Assembly (NCBI GenBank): GCA_964640655.1
Contig: CAZXFT010000007.1
Location: 62,001 to 126,000 of the forward strand
Length of the DNA: 64,000 nucleotides
Origin: BJGO01 sp964640655
Lineage (GTDB): Bacteria > Bacteroidota > Bacteroidia > Chitinophagales > UBA10324
Direction of reading: 5' to 3'
Shown in pieces: positions 33,601-42,780 of this stretch. Positions within the stretch are counted from its first letter, which is position 1. Each line of letters opens with the position of its first letter. The position numbers and the translations under genes are program-made. A model generated the notes under the pieces. The model was not told the origin of the DNA. It ran no database searches and was given only the letters and a program-made list of their open reading frames with translations.

Positions 33601-34485
33601 CCATTTCCCCATATAACAGTTAGAAATAGCAGTTAAAGATTTGTTTAATAAACGATATTTATAGAATGTCATATCGTTTACTTCATCAGATGTTTTAAAG
33701 GCAAATGCCAACGCTTGTATTTCCATGCCAATGGCTTCACCTCCTGTCTCTGAGTGAATATTACCATTATCATTATATACCCACCAAATCATTTGGTCGG
33801 CATAAACATTAGACTGACACTGACCAATTATTGGGTAATCACCTTGAGTTGGGTCATAATTACCATCTTCATCCCGGTCGAAAAAAGGCGCCATATTTCG
33901 GCTTCCTACCAATGTGTTATAAGGATTGTTCCGAGCGGGCCAATTTAAAATGTTTGAAGGAATCACATCAGCAGAAAGTGGATTGCCTCCGTTGCCATTC
34001 CACAAATTAATAGCCTCATCTATTTCTGCACCTAACACTTGCCAATGACGGTCAAAGTCACTACATACATCTGCTGTAGTTGTGCCTCCAAAACCATCTA
34101 AAGGACCTGGAAAGAAATCATTACCTGTTTGACGATAAGTTTGACAAGCAACTTTCAACTGATTGTTCTGGTCGATACCACCAATCCAAATTGCACCAGC
34201 AAACATAGAGTTAGCCGGTGTTTGTCCGGTTTCTACTTTAGGTACTTCGTATTTGGCGTTATTTACCAGATCCCACCACATATCGCCGCCATTTTGAATT
34301 TTAGCGCGAACGTTATTAATGTTCAGATCAATAGAAGATGTGGCCGGTGAACAATCTCCGTTAGCAATTCTATTACCTATGTCTTTGCGATATGGTAAAC
34401 CAGTTAAGTCTTTTGCGACAGCATTTATAGAAAATGCTCCGACTAGAAGAATTAATGAAGCGGAATTAAGCCAATTTGTTTTCAT
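30676..34485 (-). CDS. Very large secreted protein, type IX cargo-like C-terminus
   Basis: About 1269 residues; the ATG at 34485 gives the signal peptide MKTNWLNSASLILLVGAF ending near INAVAK. The long middle has no enzyme motif I recognise; it contains many Asn/Gly/Pro-rich beta segments, such as FDRDEDGNYDPTQGDYPIIG. The last 90 residues, from IKVIPNPYYAYSGYERNQ to WFGVTRPIDLDSF, look like a FlgD-Ig/type IX sorting-type beta-sandwich: a PNPY start, LPKKCVITIYSLDGTLI, and an IASGMYLIHI strand. It sits between a TonB receptor and a PorV/PorQ-like barrel, so surface display is likely. Similar triplets occur in this phylum, but I know no assigned function. Confidence 0.75.
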   Translation of the reverse strand: MKTNWLNSASLILLVGAFSINAVAKDLTGLPYRKDIGNRIANGDCSPATSSIDLNINNVRAKIQNGGDMWWDLVNNAKYEVPKVETGQTPANSMFAGAIWIGGIDQNNQLKVACQTYRQTGNDFFPGPLDGFGGTTTADVCSDFDRHWQVLGAEIDEAINLWNGNGGNPLSADVIPSNILNWPARNNPYNTLVGSRNMAPFFDRDEDGNYDPTQGDYPIIGQCQSNVYADQMIWWVYNDNGNIHSETGGEAIGMEIQALAFAFKTSDEVNDMTFYKYRLLNKSLTAISNCYMGKWVDPDLGCYTDDYIGCDTVQGLGIVYNADPLDEPCGSGGFYSNQPPLVGIDYFQGPLDENGNELGMSNFLYYNNDFTVTGNPEKTSDFYGYLSGKWKDGSPFTEGGNAYGGSTPTHYVFPDKPSTNSGWSECSQQNTAADRRTVQSSGPFTLLPGASNDIVVGVVWVRPPVGTYAPCPSYDLLLKADNKAQALFESCFKILDGPAQPQVKIIELDRKLILAIEGYKNTEAYSQADPVLKKLGIADSLYKFEGYQIYQLKSSSVSLQELGDGSKAQLIFQCDLKNGVSKLINYVYDATIGDDVPELKVDGEDSGIRHSFEITSNAFATTDKRLINHQTYYFAVVPYAYNGFEDIQITGYLFDENGDSVAQTITTNQKIPYLSSRSVTILKGIPHVTEPEFTGMTLNSTYGDGPEIIRQEGKGNGGLFVELTQESVNEILQNGFSPTPKYKKASGPIEVKVYDPKSVPNADFELMIKGSTVGTGNTMSDASTWVLQMKDGETVLSETDIKLGNEQLIPDWGLSVYISQVTAPALNSQNNFIVGWELIAKDNSKSWLGGIPDVDGNPFLNWILSGTYQENGTPQFNQTTDYGSTPPGGTLQFEDPTQQFENIADRTIAPYRLCSQNIYYGPILNNAAARSQNSLSDLPSIDLVFTSDKSKWSRCVVIETCPEIGLSEGGVPKMAVRRGRSVDQNGVQSSDPNDLGMSWFPGYAIDPETGMRLNIMFGEDSWLVGQNGRDMIWNPTSTLFTPNGEATLGGRHWVYVMKTQYDECAYIKSQLLLAPNTASVPISAGLNVYKTVAWVAQPLLLNDEQLLSVEDGLIPTETTLKIRITRPYERFQAGDVINETKPRYTFNTANIAAIKNDLATAKSALDTIKVIPNPYYAYSGYERNQVDNRVKIANLPKKCVITIYSLDGTLIRRYNRDDDSITSLDWDLKNTAGVPIASGMYLIHIDAEGIGEKTLKWFGVTRPIDLDSF

Positions 34486-34506
34486 AACAGAAAAGTTTAG
34501 CATTTA

Positions 34507-37500
34507 TTAGAAGTTTAAGACTACACCAGCCCAGATTCTGCGAGGTTGAGTGAAGTTATTAGGGTTTAACAATTTAACTTGATACAAATCCTGGTAAGAT
34601 TGTACATCTAATTTTCCTTGAAGTGATTGCTGACCGAATGCAGATGCTATATATCCATCATCAGTTGGAGAACCGGTGAAGCTATAAACACTTACAACGT
34701 TCCTGATGTTTAAAGCATTTTGGATTAACACAAAAGCATTAATGTAAGCTTTCTTCTTTTCGTCTTTTGTTGAAAGAACAATATCGCGATCCAAGCGCAA
34801 GTCAATTTTAAATGTGTAAGGTAAACGCGAACCGTTAAGGTTTCCTTTGAGCGATGATTGTGCAGCTACACCGAATAATGCATCTGGAGTAGGATTTTGT
34901 TGACGAGTATATGGAGTTCCGGATCCCACGCGGAAGATGGTATTCAATCCGGTGTTCTTTAATATCTGTTTGCCATTTTTAGTAACTGGTCCATTGTATT
35001 CTTTCCCTTCCGAGAATCGATAATCTACTGTAGCGTTTATTGTATGGCGCTGATCGTAGCTGAAAGGTATGATGGCACGTAAGTTTGGTTGACCGGAATT
35101 TATTAGGTTAACTGCTGATGTGTTATTGGAACCTGTACCTTCGGCAAACTGTAAAGTATAGTTGAAGTCCATACGTATATTTTTGGTACGACGCATTTCA
35201 TAAGTAACTTGTAATGATTTTACAGTTCCAAAATCTATATTGCCATAAGTCTTATAGTCTATTGGTAAAGCATAAACTATGTTACGTGCCTGTACCATGT
35301 TCTTTAACTCTTTATAAGTTAATGAAATAGTCAATGCTGTAGATTTACTGAGTGCCTGTTGGAAACCTACCTGATAGTCAATAGTTTTTTCAGGTAACAG
35401 GTTAGGATTTGCAAAACGCGCGTTAACAGCAATTTGCTGGAAGTAGTCAAACGTAAACGGAGATATACGGTTATTTCCGGGACGTTGAACCAATACATCA
35501 TAATGCGCAAAGAATAATGCTTCGTCAGAAATAGGGAATGAAAAAGCTATTCGGGGAAGGAAATTAACTTGTGGATCGTAATCCTGAAAACCATCTTCTG
35601 AAATGGGTGACTTTCTGGTGTATCCGGCTGCTAAATACGGTTCAATACGACCGGTGGCAGAATTTTGAGCTATCAATTTGGGATCCGCAATCTCTGCACC
35701 ATTGGCATCATACCATTTGTCTTTGAAACGATAACCTAACACGGCAGTTGGATTTTCAGCATTGTTCACATATACCACATAGTCTTTACCGATGTTTTCA
35801 GGGTGTACTATAGGATTACCATTAATGGTTTCAACATCACCCACAGTACGTATAGGGAACAGGGAGTACTCATCTTTTAATACCTTTTGGTTGGCATCGT
35901 AGCGGTCAATACGCACACCTATATTAAACACCAAGTCCTTAAAGTTAAAACGATCTTGTATGTATGCTGCTGTATAAATTGGACGGAAAGAACCAATTGG
36001 TCTTGTAAATATCTCACGACCATTGACTGTTTCTTTTTTGGTGAAATAATCGAAGAATGAAGGTTGAGATTTCATTCTGTTGCCACGCCAGTCGTAACCC
36101 CAATATTGAATATAATTATTACCGTTATTATTTAACTCATCCGGACTGAACATATCGATACTGAATGTTGATGGGTCTAAACTATTGATGTCAATAAATT
36201 CGGACTGCGAAGCGCCAATTATATTACGAAGGTTATAATCAAAGAATGATTGATTGCCTCCGTCTTTGTAGTTGTAGTTTACAGTGTCCTGAAATATTCC
36301 ATCATTGCTGTAAACCATCAAAGGATTATCTATATCGAGAACTAAATGATTGTTGGTAAGTTGACGCGCAAGACCCCATATGCCAATACCCCCGGTTGGG
36401 AATACTCTGTATCCACGGTCGTCGCGTTGCTCGTACTCAAAACCAAATTCTAAAGCATGACGATTCTTTTCTCCTCCGATTGATGAGGGACGAACAATAT
36501 CCACAGAACCCTGAAACGAAATGCGGTACTGTTGGTTGGTCAGATTACGAATCTCGCCTTGTGTGAAACCTGTGGCACGATAGAGTGAGTATATGTCGCT
36601 TGGAGAAAATCCATTAAACACCCCTCCATTATTTAATATGGTATTCAAACTGCGAAACAGCGAAGAATTACCATTTAAGCCATAAACACCATCAATAGGT
36701 GTACTACCTGAAAGTGTGTAATAATCAATTACATAATTTGCAAGATCCGGATTAAGCTCAGTTGGTTGATATGTAACTAATGTATCTGCAAAGCCGGTAA
36801 AGTAGTGTGCTGTGATTGGACGAAAGCCCTGAGGTGTATTGATACTATCAGTAGTATATGAATAAATTGGTGCTTTGTATGTATTGAACTTGCCATAATA
36901 GCTATAATCAAAAGGTTGAGTCAGTATATCATTGTCAATCGTTTGTTTGAAATGTGTATAGTCTAATTGAAGGTTATAAAAGGCGTTCTGGAACACTGAA
37001 GCAGATTTACCATCTGCTGTTTTGGCATTTTTGAATCTCTGAACAAAGCGAACAAATCCACGATATGTTCTTTCATCCAAACGTGGATTATTATAATAAT
37101 TAAACATTGAATTCAACCCGTCATAGTCAAACTGTGAACGCTGAATATCGGCGTTTCCACCAATAGTGATATTCATATAGTCTGTTAAACGGAAGTCAAT
37201 CTTAGAGGCAAATCGGAAATTATTATCAGCAGTGTTTAATCGTGATTTAACATTTTGTAAATCAGATTTTCTGATAAAAGATGCACTGTTTGAGTAACCA
37301 ACACCTACTGGATTAGGTACCAAAGGATTTTTACGGATAGCATTTAATTTATCTTCCTTAACTCGCCAAATGCCCAAAGCTGATGGATCGCTGTCTGTAT
37401 TACCTAAATATTCTCCTGAAAAGAAATAACCAATCTTGGCTACAGAAGTATCTGTGTTTTTATATTTCGTGTATAGAGGTCCGCTGATATTGAAGTTTAC

Positions 37501-38253
37501 AAGTTTATAACCAAAGCCATCAAGGAATTGAGATGTGTTCAGTTCAAGACCACCTGAAACTATTTTTGAAGGACCTCGAGTTGTGATGGTAATGATACCT
37601 CCTGTGGCATCACCATACTTAGCCGGAATACCCCCTGTTATCAATGTCAATTGCTCAATAGCTGTTGACGGCAAGTTGATATTCCCACGCATCGGAATAC
37701 CATCAACGTAATATCTGTTATTGTAATCACGGTTACCACCAACGTTAAGTGCCGCACCGTTATCTCTTTGGAACACACCTGCCGACATACCCACTAAGTC
37801 GTTCGGGTTGTTACGCGATGTTGCTAACTGTTGAATCTCAGTTTTGGTCTTGGTATCACCCGTTTGAGTCTTATCAGGATCAACTAGTTTCCTGTCAGCT
37901 GTAATAATAACCGGTTTAATTTCATTCACCACTTTTGTCAACTTGATTGTAAGCGTTGACATTTTATCTGAGCTGATCAAAACGTTATTAACTTCTGTAG
38001 GGTTGTAACCCACATAAGACACCTTAACTATATAAGTACCAGGTATGATTGGTTTAATGGAATACGATCCATCGTCTTCTGTGTAACCACCGGCCTTTTG
38101 AACGCCTCCCTGCATAATTACTACAGGTGCGAATCCGATTCCTTTGTTAGTTTCTGCGTCAATTACCTTTCCTTGCAATTCACCGGTTTGCGCTTTAGCA
38201 CCAACTGCTGCAATAAGAAGAGCGATAAATACGAGCGAGTAAATTTTTCTCAT
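34507..38253 (-). CDS. TonB-dependent receptor with carboxypeptidase-regulatory-like domain
   Basis: About 1248 residues. The ATG at 38253 (MRKIYSLVFIALLIAAVGAK) gives a proper signal peptide; the longer frame to 38298 runs into the promoter and is rejected. Domain order: CarboxypepD_reg-like domain (GKVIDAETNKGIGFAPVVI, about residues 25-110), plug domain (AGVFQRDNGAALNVGGNRDY, then VDGIPMRGNINLPSTAIEQL), and a 22-strand type barrel to the C-terminal IWAGVVLNF, ending in an aromatic residue. Such receptors move large ligands across the outer membrane using TonB energy. Unlike SusC, it is followed not by a SusD gene but by a huge secreted protein and a PorV/PorQ-like barrel. The ligand is unknown. 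Confidence 0.92.
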   Translation of the reverse strand: MRKIYSLVFIALLIAAVGAKAQTGELQGKVIDAETNKGIGFAPVVIMQGGVQKAGGYTEDDGSYSIKPIIPGTYIVKVSYVGYNPTEVNNVLISSDKMSTLTIKLTKVVNEIKPVIITADRKLVDPDKTQTGDTKTKTEIQQLATSRNNPNDLVGMSAGVFQRDNGAALNVGGNRDYNNRYYVDGIPMRGNINLPSTAIEQLTLITGGIPAKYGDATGGIITITTRGPSKIVSGGLELNTSQFLDGFGYKLVNFNISGPLYTKYKNTDTSVAKIGYFFSGEYLGNTDSDPSALGIWRVKEDKLNAIRKNPLVPNPVGVGYSNSASFIRKSDLQNVKSRLNTADNNFRFASKIDFRLTDYMNITIGGNADIQRSQFDYDGLNSMFNYYNNPRLDERTYRGFVRFVQRFKNAKTADGKSASVFQNAFYNLQLDYTHFKQTIDNDILTQPFDYSYYGKFNTYKAPIYSYTTDSINTPQGFRPITAHYFTGFADTLVTYQPTELNPDLANYVIDYYTLSGSTPIDGVYGLNGNSSLFRSLNTILNNGGVFNGFSPSDIYSLYRATGFTQGEIRNLTNQQYRISFQGSVDIVRPSSIGGEKNRHALEFGFEYEQRDDRGYRVFPTGGIGIWGLARQLTNNHLVLDIDNPLMVYSNDGIFQDTVNYNYKDGGNQSFFDYNLRNIIGASQSEFIDINSLDPSTFSIDMFSPDELNNNGNNYIQYWGYDWRGNRMKSQPSFFDYFTKKETVNGREIFTRPIGSFRPIYTAAYIQDRFNFKDLVFNIGVRIDRYDANQKVLKDEYSLFPIRTVGDVETINGNPIVHPENIGKDYVVYVNNAENPTAVLGYRFKDKWYDANGAEIADPKLIAQNSATGRIEPYLAAGYTRKSPISEDGFQDYDPQVNFLPRIAFSFPISDEALFFAHYDVLVQRPGNNRISPFTFDYFQQIAVNARFANPNLLPEKTIDYQVGFQQALSKSTALTISLTYKELKNMVQARNIVYALPIDYKTYGNIDFGTVKSLQVTYEMRRTKNIRMDFNYTLQFAEGTGSNNTSAVNLINSGQPNLRAIIPFSYDQRHTINATVDYRFSEGKEYNGPVTKNGKQILKNTGLNTIFRVGSGTPYTRQQNPTPDALFGVAAQSSLKGNLNGSRLPYTFKIDLRLDRDIVLSTKDEKKKAYINAFVLIQNALNIRNVVSVYSFTGSPTDDGYIASAFGQQSLQGKLDVQSYQDLYQVKLLNPNNFTQPRRIWAGVVLNF

Positions 38254-38295
38254 ACTCTTTTTGGGTTTTAGTGGGTTCTTTTTTTTGAAGGTGGA

Positions 38296-38324
38296 CAAAT
38301 ATAACCGTTAAACTGAATTGCAAA
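38296..38324 (-). promoter_or_regulatory. Promoter of the TonB receptor operon
   Basis: On the minus strand TTTG (38321-38324), 17 bases, then TATATTTG (38296-38303). This is a full -7 box with a -33 element at the short end of the normal spacing, 43 bp ahead of the chosen start. It supports starting the receptor at 38253. Confidence 0.68.
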
Positions 38325-38414
38325 ACGAAAGTATATTTTATTCTAAAAGCTTGTATATGTTGCTGTTTGCTTTTACATTTCCATGACAGTATTTTGACAC
38401 TTACATGACAATTA

Positions 38415-39335
38415 TTAAAGCCTGGAAATCTTATGCAGAAGGACCTTGGCGTGCTGAAACCTTGTGCTGTGGCTCTTTCCGGCGATATGCGGTGTAATAA
38501 ACAAGTTTTTTTGTTGAACTAATCGCTGATAAAGAAATTTCTCATTATCAGTGTATGTTTCTGTTTTTTCGTTGTCTAAAACATCAATGAATGTTGCCCG
38601 ATTGCTTTCTTCATCAAGCCATTGAAGCAGCGCATTCAGATTGAGTATGTGCCCGCGTGATGTATTAATAATGTATCGAAGACGCTTACATTTCGAAAGA
38701 AAGGCTTCATTAATCATGTTGTTTGTTTCATCAGTTAAAGGCAGGTGAATACTCAGAATATCCGACTCTTGTTGTAAATCTTCAAGTAAAACTTTCTCGC
38801 AGTATGCATCAAACACAGTGCGGTATTTATCATAACCAATAACACGCACACCAAAGCCTTGAAGCCTTTTTGCGAACTCCGGCCCTGTGTTACCATAACC
38901 TATGATGCCTATTGTCTTGCCTGATAATTCAAACACACGATGTGGTTCACTTTGATAAATACCTTTCTTCACATCTTCATTGGATGATGCGAAGTTGTGC
39001 ATCATACTGATAAGCATGCCAACAGCATGCTCCCCAACACTTCCCGCATTAGCTTCAGGTGTAGTTAGAATTTTTATATCCCTCTCCTTTGCTGCAATCT
39101 GATCCACATGATCAAGACCTGAACCTAGCCGTGCAACAAACCTTAATTGCCCTGCTTGCTCAATCAATTGCCTTTCAAGACTAATTTTAGTGGTGATGAT
39201 AAGTCCATAATATTCTTGAATCACGCTTTCTACCTCTTGTTGTGTAATATTTGGAAGATAATCAGTTTCATATCCTAGTTGATGAAGACCATCTAATAAA
39301 ATCGTGTCAACTAAATCAGTTATCAATACTTTCAT
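38415..39335 (-). CDS. D-isomer specific 2-hydroxyacid dehydrogenase
   Basis: About 306 residues. The ATG at 39335 overlaps the rsmA stop by 4 bp (ATGA) and begins MKVLITDLVD; the longer frame to 39368 is less likely. NAD-binding motif GIIGYGNTGPEFAKRL (about residue 145). The catalytic Arg is in INTSRGHI, Glu in DVLDNEK and His in ITPHIAGKS, so the triad is intact. The family includes phosphoglycerate dehydrogenase (serA) and hydroxypyruvate or lactate dehydrogenases; substrate is not readable. It lacks the C-terminal ACT domain of long-form SerA. Alternatives within the family remain open. Confidence 0.85.
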   Translation of the reverse strand: MKVLITDLVDTILLDGLHQLGYETDYLPNITQQEVESVIQEYYGLIITTKISLERQLIEQAGQLRFVARLGSGLDHVDQIAAKERDIKILTTPEANAGSVGEHAVGMLISMMHNFASSNEDVKKGIYQSEPHRVFELSGKTIGIIGYGNTGPEFAKRLQGFGVRVIGYDKYRTVFDAYCEKVLLEDLQQESDILSIHLPLTDETNNMINEAFLSKCKRLRYIINTSRGHILNLNALLQWLDEESNRATFIDVLDNEKTETYTDNEKFLYQRLVQQKNLFITPHIAGKSHSTRFQHAKVLLHKISRL

Positions 39336-40108
39336 CGTAAGCTTATCAGGTTTGCAAATGAAATCCAATCCTGAACACTTAATTGTTCTGCACGTTTGCC
39401 AAGTATCTCGTTGTCAGCAGCAGTCAACTTTAATTCAAGCGACGACAATGCATTTCGTAAGGTTTTACGTCTGGTATTGAAACCGGCTTTTACCATTCGT
39501 CTAAATAACAACTCATCTTGCAATTCAGGTTGATTTGCTTTTCTGTTTATTCTGATAACACCCGAAATAACTTTAGGTGGTGGTGAAAAACAACCCGGCT
39601 GTACATCAAATAAATATTCAACATCGTAATATGCTTGTAATAAAACAGTAGTAATACCATATTCTTTGTTACCATGAGTTGCAGCCAGTCTTTTAGCAAC
39701 TTCTTTCTGAAACATTCCAACTATGACAGGCACCTGTTCTTTATGTTCAAGTAATTTGAAAATGATTTGAGTTGAAATATTGTATGGAAAATTTCCAATA
39801 ACACTCACTTGCTTTTTGGCAAAAAATTTTTCAAAATCAAGTTGTAATATATCGGCTTGAATTATTTGCAACTGATACTCGGGAAATTGTTCTGACAGGA
39901 ATGTAATGCTGCGTTCATCTATATCGCATAAATACGCTTGCTTCTGATATTTATTAAACAAATGCTTGCTGAGCACTCCTTTGCCAGGCCCAACTTCCAA
40001 TACCAATTCGTGCGATCTTGTTCCGAATGCATCCATTATTTTTTGAACTACATGCGCATCGTTTAAAAAATGCTGACCTAATGATTTCTTAGCCGTGTAA
40101 TCGTGCAT
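39332..40108 (-). CDS. rsmA: 16S rRNA dimethyladenosine transferase
   Basis: About 258 residues. It dimethylates two adjacent adenosines near the 3' end of 16S rRNA during 30S maturation. The start at 40108 (MHDYTAKKSLGQHFLND) gives the standard N-terminus; the open frame extends 34 codons upstream without family similarity. SAM motif LEVGPGKGVLSKHL (about residue 35), catalytic NFPYNIS (about residue 105), and the SPPPKVISGVI loop are present. It overlaps the hydroxyacid dehydrogenase by 4 bp and diverges from the aminopeptidase gene. Confidence 0.96.
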   Translation of the reverse strand: MHDYTAKKSLGQHFLNDAHVVQKIMDAFGTRSHELVLEVGPGKGVLSKHLFNKYQKQAYLCDIDERSITFLSEQFPEYQLQIIQADILQLDFEKFFAKKQVSVIGNFPYNISTQIIFKLLEHKEQVPVIVGMFQKEVAKRLAATHGNKEYGITTVLLQAYYDVEYLFDVQPGCFSPPPKVISGVIRINRKANQPELQDELLFRRMVKAGFNTRRKTLRNALSSLELKLTAADNEILGKRAEQLSVQDWISFANLISLR

Positions 40109-40161
40109 ATCAGATGTGTTGGCAGATGCTGCGCGTAAAAGTAATGGGTAAAAATTATCAG

Positions 40162-40169
40162 TAGTTTTG
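40162..40169 (+). promoter_or_regulatory. Candidate -7 box for the aminopeptidase-pdxA operon
   Basis: TAGTTTTG, a full TAnnTTTG match, 27 bp before the chosen start at 40197. It overlaps the earlier in-frame TTG at 40167 and so argues against that start. No TTG element is evident upstream. Confidence 0.45.
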
Positions 40170-40196
40170 CCCGCGCCAAAAAAACTGTGGCACACT

Positions 40197-41630
40197 ATGA
40201 AGCCTACCATTCAACTCGATACAAAATCTTCCAAGTTCGATGCTCAGATTATCCTGATAGATAAAAAGACAAACCTCAACAAATGTGGCTTTTCAAAAAG
40301 CGAAATAGCCAATGTTCAGAGTTGGATGAAAAAAGAAATCAAAAACATTCCACTTACCGGGCATCCCTTGAGAATAGTTCAGGTGCTGGAAACGAAAGAG
40401 CCTGCTACCCGCGCCCATGAGGAACTGCGTAAAGCCGGAAACTCCTTGCTTTCTCAAACCAATAAATTTAAATGTAAAATCATCAGCGTTGTTAATAATA
40501 GCGCAGTAACTCGTGCTTCATATTACATAGCAGAGGGCCTTGCTCTTGGAAATTATCAGTTCATTCAATATAAAAAGGACGCCGATAAAAAGTCAAACAG
40601 CTTACAAACCATTCGCATCACAGATGCCAACGTCAGCAAAAATGATGTGACAGAATTAAATGCTATAGTTGATGCATCATATAAAGTAAAAGATATGGTT
40701 AACGAGCCGGTGAATCATCTGAATGCAGAAGGGCTTGCCGAACAACTTAGTGCGTTGGGTAAAGAAGCTGGAATCAAAGTAACGGTGTTCAACAAAAAGA
40801 AAATAGTGGAATTGGGGATGGGTGGCCTGTTATCTGTTAATCAGGGCAGCATTGATCCCCCAACCTTTACCATTATGGAATACAAGCCGTTAAATGCTGT
40901 GAATCAGAAACCAATTGTGCTGGTGGGTAAAGGAGTGGTATATGATACCGGCGGATTGAGTTTGAAACCTACCGGCAACAGCATGGATTATATGAAGTGC
41001 GATATGGCAGGCGCCGCAACAATGGGTGGTGTGATATATGCCGCTGCAAAAATGCAATGGCCACTACATATAATAGCTCTTATGCCTGCAACAGATAACC
41101 GTCCTGGTGGGAATGCTTTTGCTCCCGGCGACATAATTAAAATGTACAATGGCTTGACAGTTGAAATGCTAAATTCAGATGCAGAAGGCCGTATGATACT
41201 TGCCGATGCTTTGAGTTACGCCAAGCAATATGAACCACAGTTGGTTATTGATATGGCAACATTAACTGGAGCAGCTCACAGAGCCCTAGGCAATTTTGCT
41301 ATTGCTTATATGAGTACTGCCGATGCCGCTGTAAATCAGAAAATGGAAAAAGCCGGTGAAGATGTTTTTGAGCGTTTGGTTTACTTTCCCTTATGGGATG
41401 AATACGGTGAGTTACTGGACAGCGACATTGCTGACATGAAAAATGTCGGAGGTGCATTGGCCGGTCACATCACTGCAGGAAAATTTTTACAAAAGTATAC
41501 TGACTATCCTTGGATTCATCTTGACATTGCAGGCCTTGCTTTCTTGCATTCATCTATGAGTTATCGTGGAAAAAATGCCACAGCAATTGGTTTAAGATTA
41601 TTGTTGCAGTTCCTTAAACATCATATTTAA
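40197..41630 (+). CDS. pepA: Leucyl aminopeptidase, family M17
   Basis: A 477-residue dizinc aminopeptidase of the M17 family; the ATG at 40197 (MKPTIQLDTK) is preferred to a TTG 30 bp upstream. The metal and catalytic residues are all in place: VGKGVVYDTGGLSLKP (Lys and Asp), MKCDMAGAA (Asp), and the signature NSDAEGRMILADAL (Asp, Glu, Arg). These enzymes cut N-terminal residues, especially Leu, from peptides in the cytoplasm. The stop and the pdxA start share one base (TAATG), so the pair is one operon. Confidence 0.94.
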   Translation: MKPTIQLDTKSSKFDAQIILIDKKTNLNKCGFSKSEIANVQSWMKKEIKNIPLTGHPLRIVQVLETKEPATRAHEELRKAGNSLLSQTNKFKCKIISVVNNSAVTRASYYIAEGLALGNYQFIQYKKDADKKSNSLQTIRITDANVSKNDVTELNAIVDASYKVKDMVNEPVNHLNAEGLAEQLSALGKEAGIKVTVFNKKKIVELGMGGLLSVNQGSIDPPTFTIMEYKPLNAVNQKPIVLVGKGVVYDTGGLSLKPTGNSMDYMKCDMAGAATMGGVIYAAAKMQWPLHIIALMPATDNRPGGNAFAPGDIIKMYNGLTVEMLNSDAEGRMILADALSYAKQYEPQLVIDMATLTGAAHRALGNFAIAYMSTADAAVNQKMEKAGEDVFERLVYFPLWDEYGELLDSDIADMKNVGGALAGHITAGKFLQKYTDYPWIHLDIAGLAFLHSSMSYRGKNATAIGLRLLLQFLKHHI

Positions 41631-42682
41631 TGACTACCAAGAAATACACCATAGGATTAACCACCGGAGACATTAACGGCATTGGTTTGGAAGTTGTACT
41701 CAAAACTTTTTCCGATAACAGAATGTATGAACGCATTACTCCTGTATTATACGGTTCAACAAAAGTAATTGCCTATCACCGCAAAGCGCTTAACCTGAGT
41801 GCCATAAACTCTGTAAATCATAGAACAACGGAGCGTCTGCAATTGAATACCCTTAACATTTTGCAGTGTTACGAAGATGAAGTAAATGTTCAATTAGGAG
41901 TGCAGAATGAAGTAGGAGGTGCTTATGGTCGCAAGAGTTTAGAGGCTGCGACTGCTGATTTACTTGCCGGTAATTTGGATGCTCTTGTAACTGCACCCAT
42001 CAATAAGAAAAACATTCAGTCTTCCACTTTTAATTATACAGGACACACAGAATATCTTGCAGCTAAAACCAATCAGGAACCATTGATGATATTACTGAGT
42101 GGTAATTTACGAGTAGCAACGGTAACAACTCATGTGCCTTTGCAGGAAGTGGCTGCCCTGATTAAGCGTGAGCGCATCGAAAAAAAAATCAACATACTTC
42201 ATCAATCATTACAACGGGATTTTGGAATTGATAAACCTCGTATTGCTGTATTGGGATTAAACCCGCACGCCGGTGATAATGGTTTAATTGGTCAGGAAGA
42301 AATCAATGAAATAATTCCAGCTATCGCAAATGCTAAACAGAGCGGTAAACAGATATTCGGCCCCTACTCTGCCGATGGATTTTTTGGTTCAGGACAGTTC
42401 AATTCCTTTGATGCTATTTTGGCTATGTACCACGACCAGGGATTGGTACCTTTTAAAACGCTGAGTTTTTCTTCGGGTACTAACTACACCGCAGGATTAA
42501 GTCTAGTGCGCACGGCACCAGATCACGGTACCGGTTTCGATATTGCCGGAAGAAATAAAGCAAGCGAAGAATCGTTTCGTCAGGCAATATTTACAGCAAT
42601 TGATATTCTCGATCAACGTGCGGCATTCGACGAGCGAAATTCCAATCCGATAAATCGTCAGGAATTAGCTAAAGAAAGATAA
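41630..42682 (+). CDS. pdxA: 4-hydroxythreonine-4-phosphate dehydrogenase
   Basis: A 350-residue PdxA, which oxidises 4-phosphohydroxythreonine for pyridoxal phosphate synthesis by the DXP-dependent route. Seen are the N-terminal IGLTTGDINGIGLEVVLK, TAPINKKNIQ, TGHTEYLA with a metal-binding His, LGLNPHAGDNG, and YHDQGLVPFKTLSF with a second metal His near residue 270. The start shares a base with the aminopeptidase stop. Its presence implies de novo B6 synthesis; pdxJ is not in the window. Confidence 0.95.
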   Translation: MTTKKYTIGLTTGDINGIGLEVVLKTFSDNRMYERITPVLYGSTKVIAYHRKALNLSAINSVNHRTTERLQLNTLNILQCYEDEVNVQLGVQNEVGGAYGRKSLEAATADLLAGNLDALVTAPINKKNIQSSTFNYTGHTEYLAAKTNQEPLMILLSGNLRVATVTTHVPLQEVAALIKRERIEKKINILHQSLQRDFGIDKPRIAVLGLNPHAGDNGLIGQEEINEIIPAIANAKQSGKQIFGPYSADGFFGSGQFNSFDAILAMYHDQGLVPFKTLSFSSGTNYTAGLSLVRTAPDHGTGFDIAGRNKASEESFRQAIFTAIDILDQRAAFDERNSNPINRQELAKER

Positions 42683-42756
42683 AATATTGCCACTGAACGG
42701 CTTATTTAGCCTGTTAAACGATAATACGATACACCCGAACCTACTTGGCTCAATCT

Positions 42757-42778
42757 TTACCAATAAAATTATTGGTAA
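42757..42778 (+). promoter_or_regulatory. Stem-loop touching the 42781 start codon
   Basis: Perfect 8-bp arms TTACCAAT (42757-42764) and ATTGGTAA (42771-42778) around a 6-base loop, ending 2 bases before the ATG. It could hide the initiation region in RNA, or be a DNA operator. Confidence 0.5.
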
Positions 42779-42780
42779 TC

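Noticed and set aside
39336..39368. Longer N-terminus for the hydroxyacid dehydrogenase
   Set aside because: The start at 39335 gives the usual ATGA overlap with rsmA and the family N-terminus.
40167..40196. Longer N-terminus for the aminopeptidase starting at TTG 40167
   Set aside because: It overlaps a TAnnTTTG box, and the ATG at 40197 gives the normal N-terminus.
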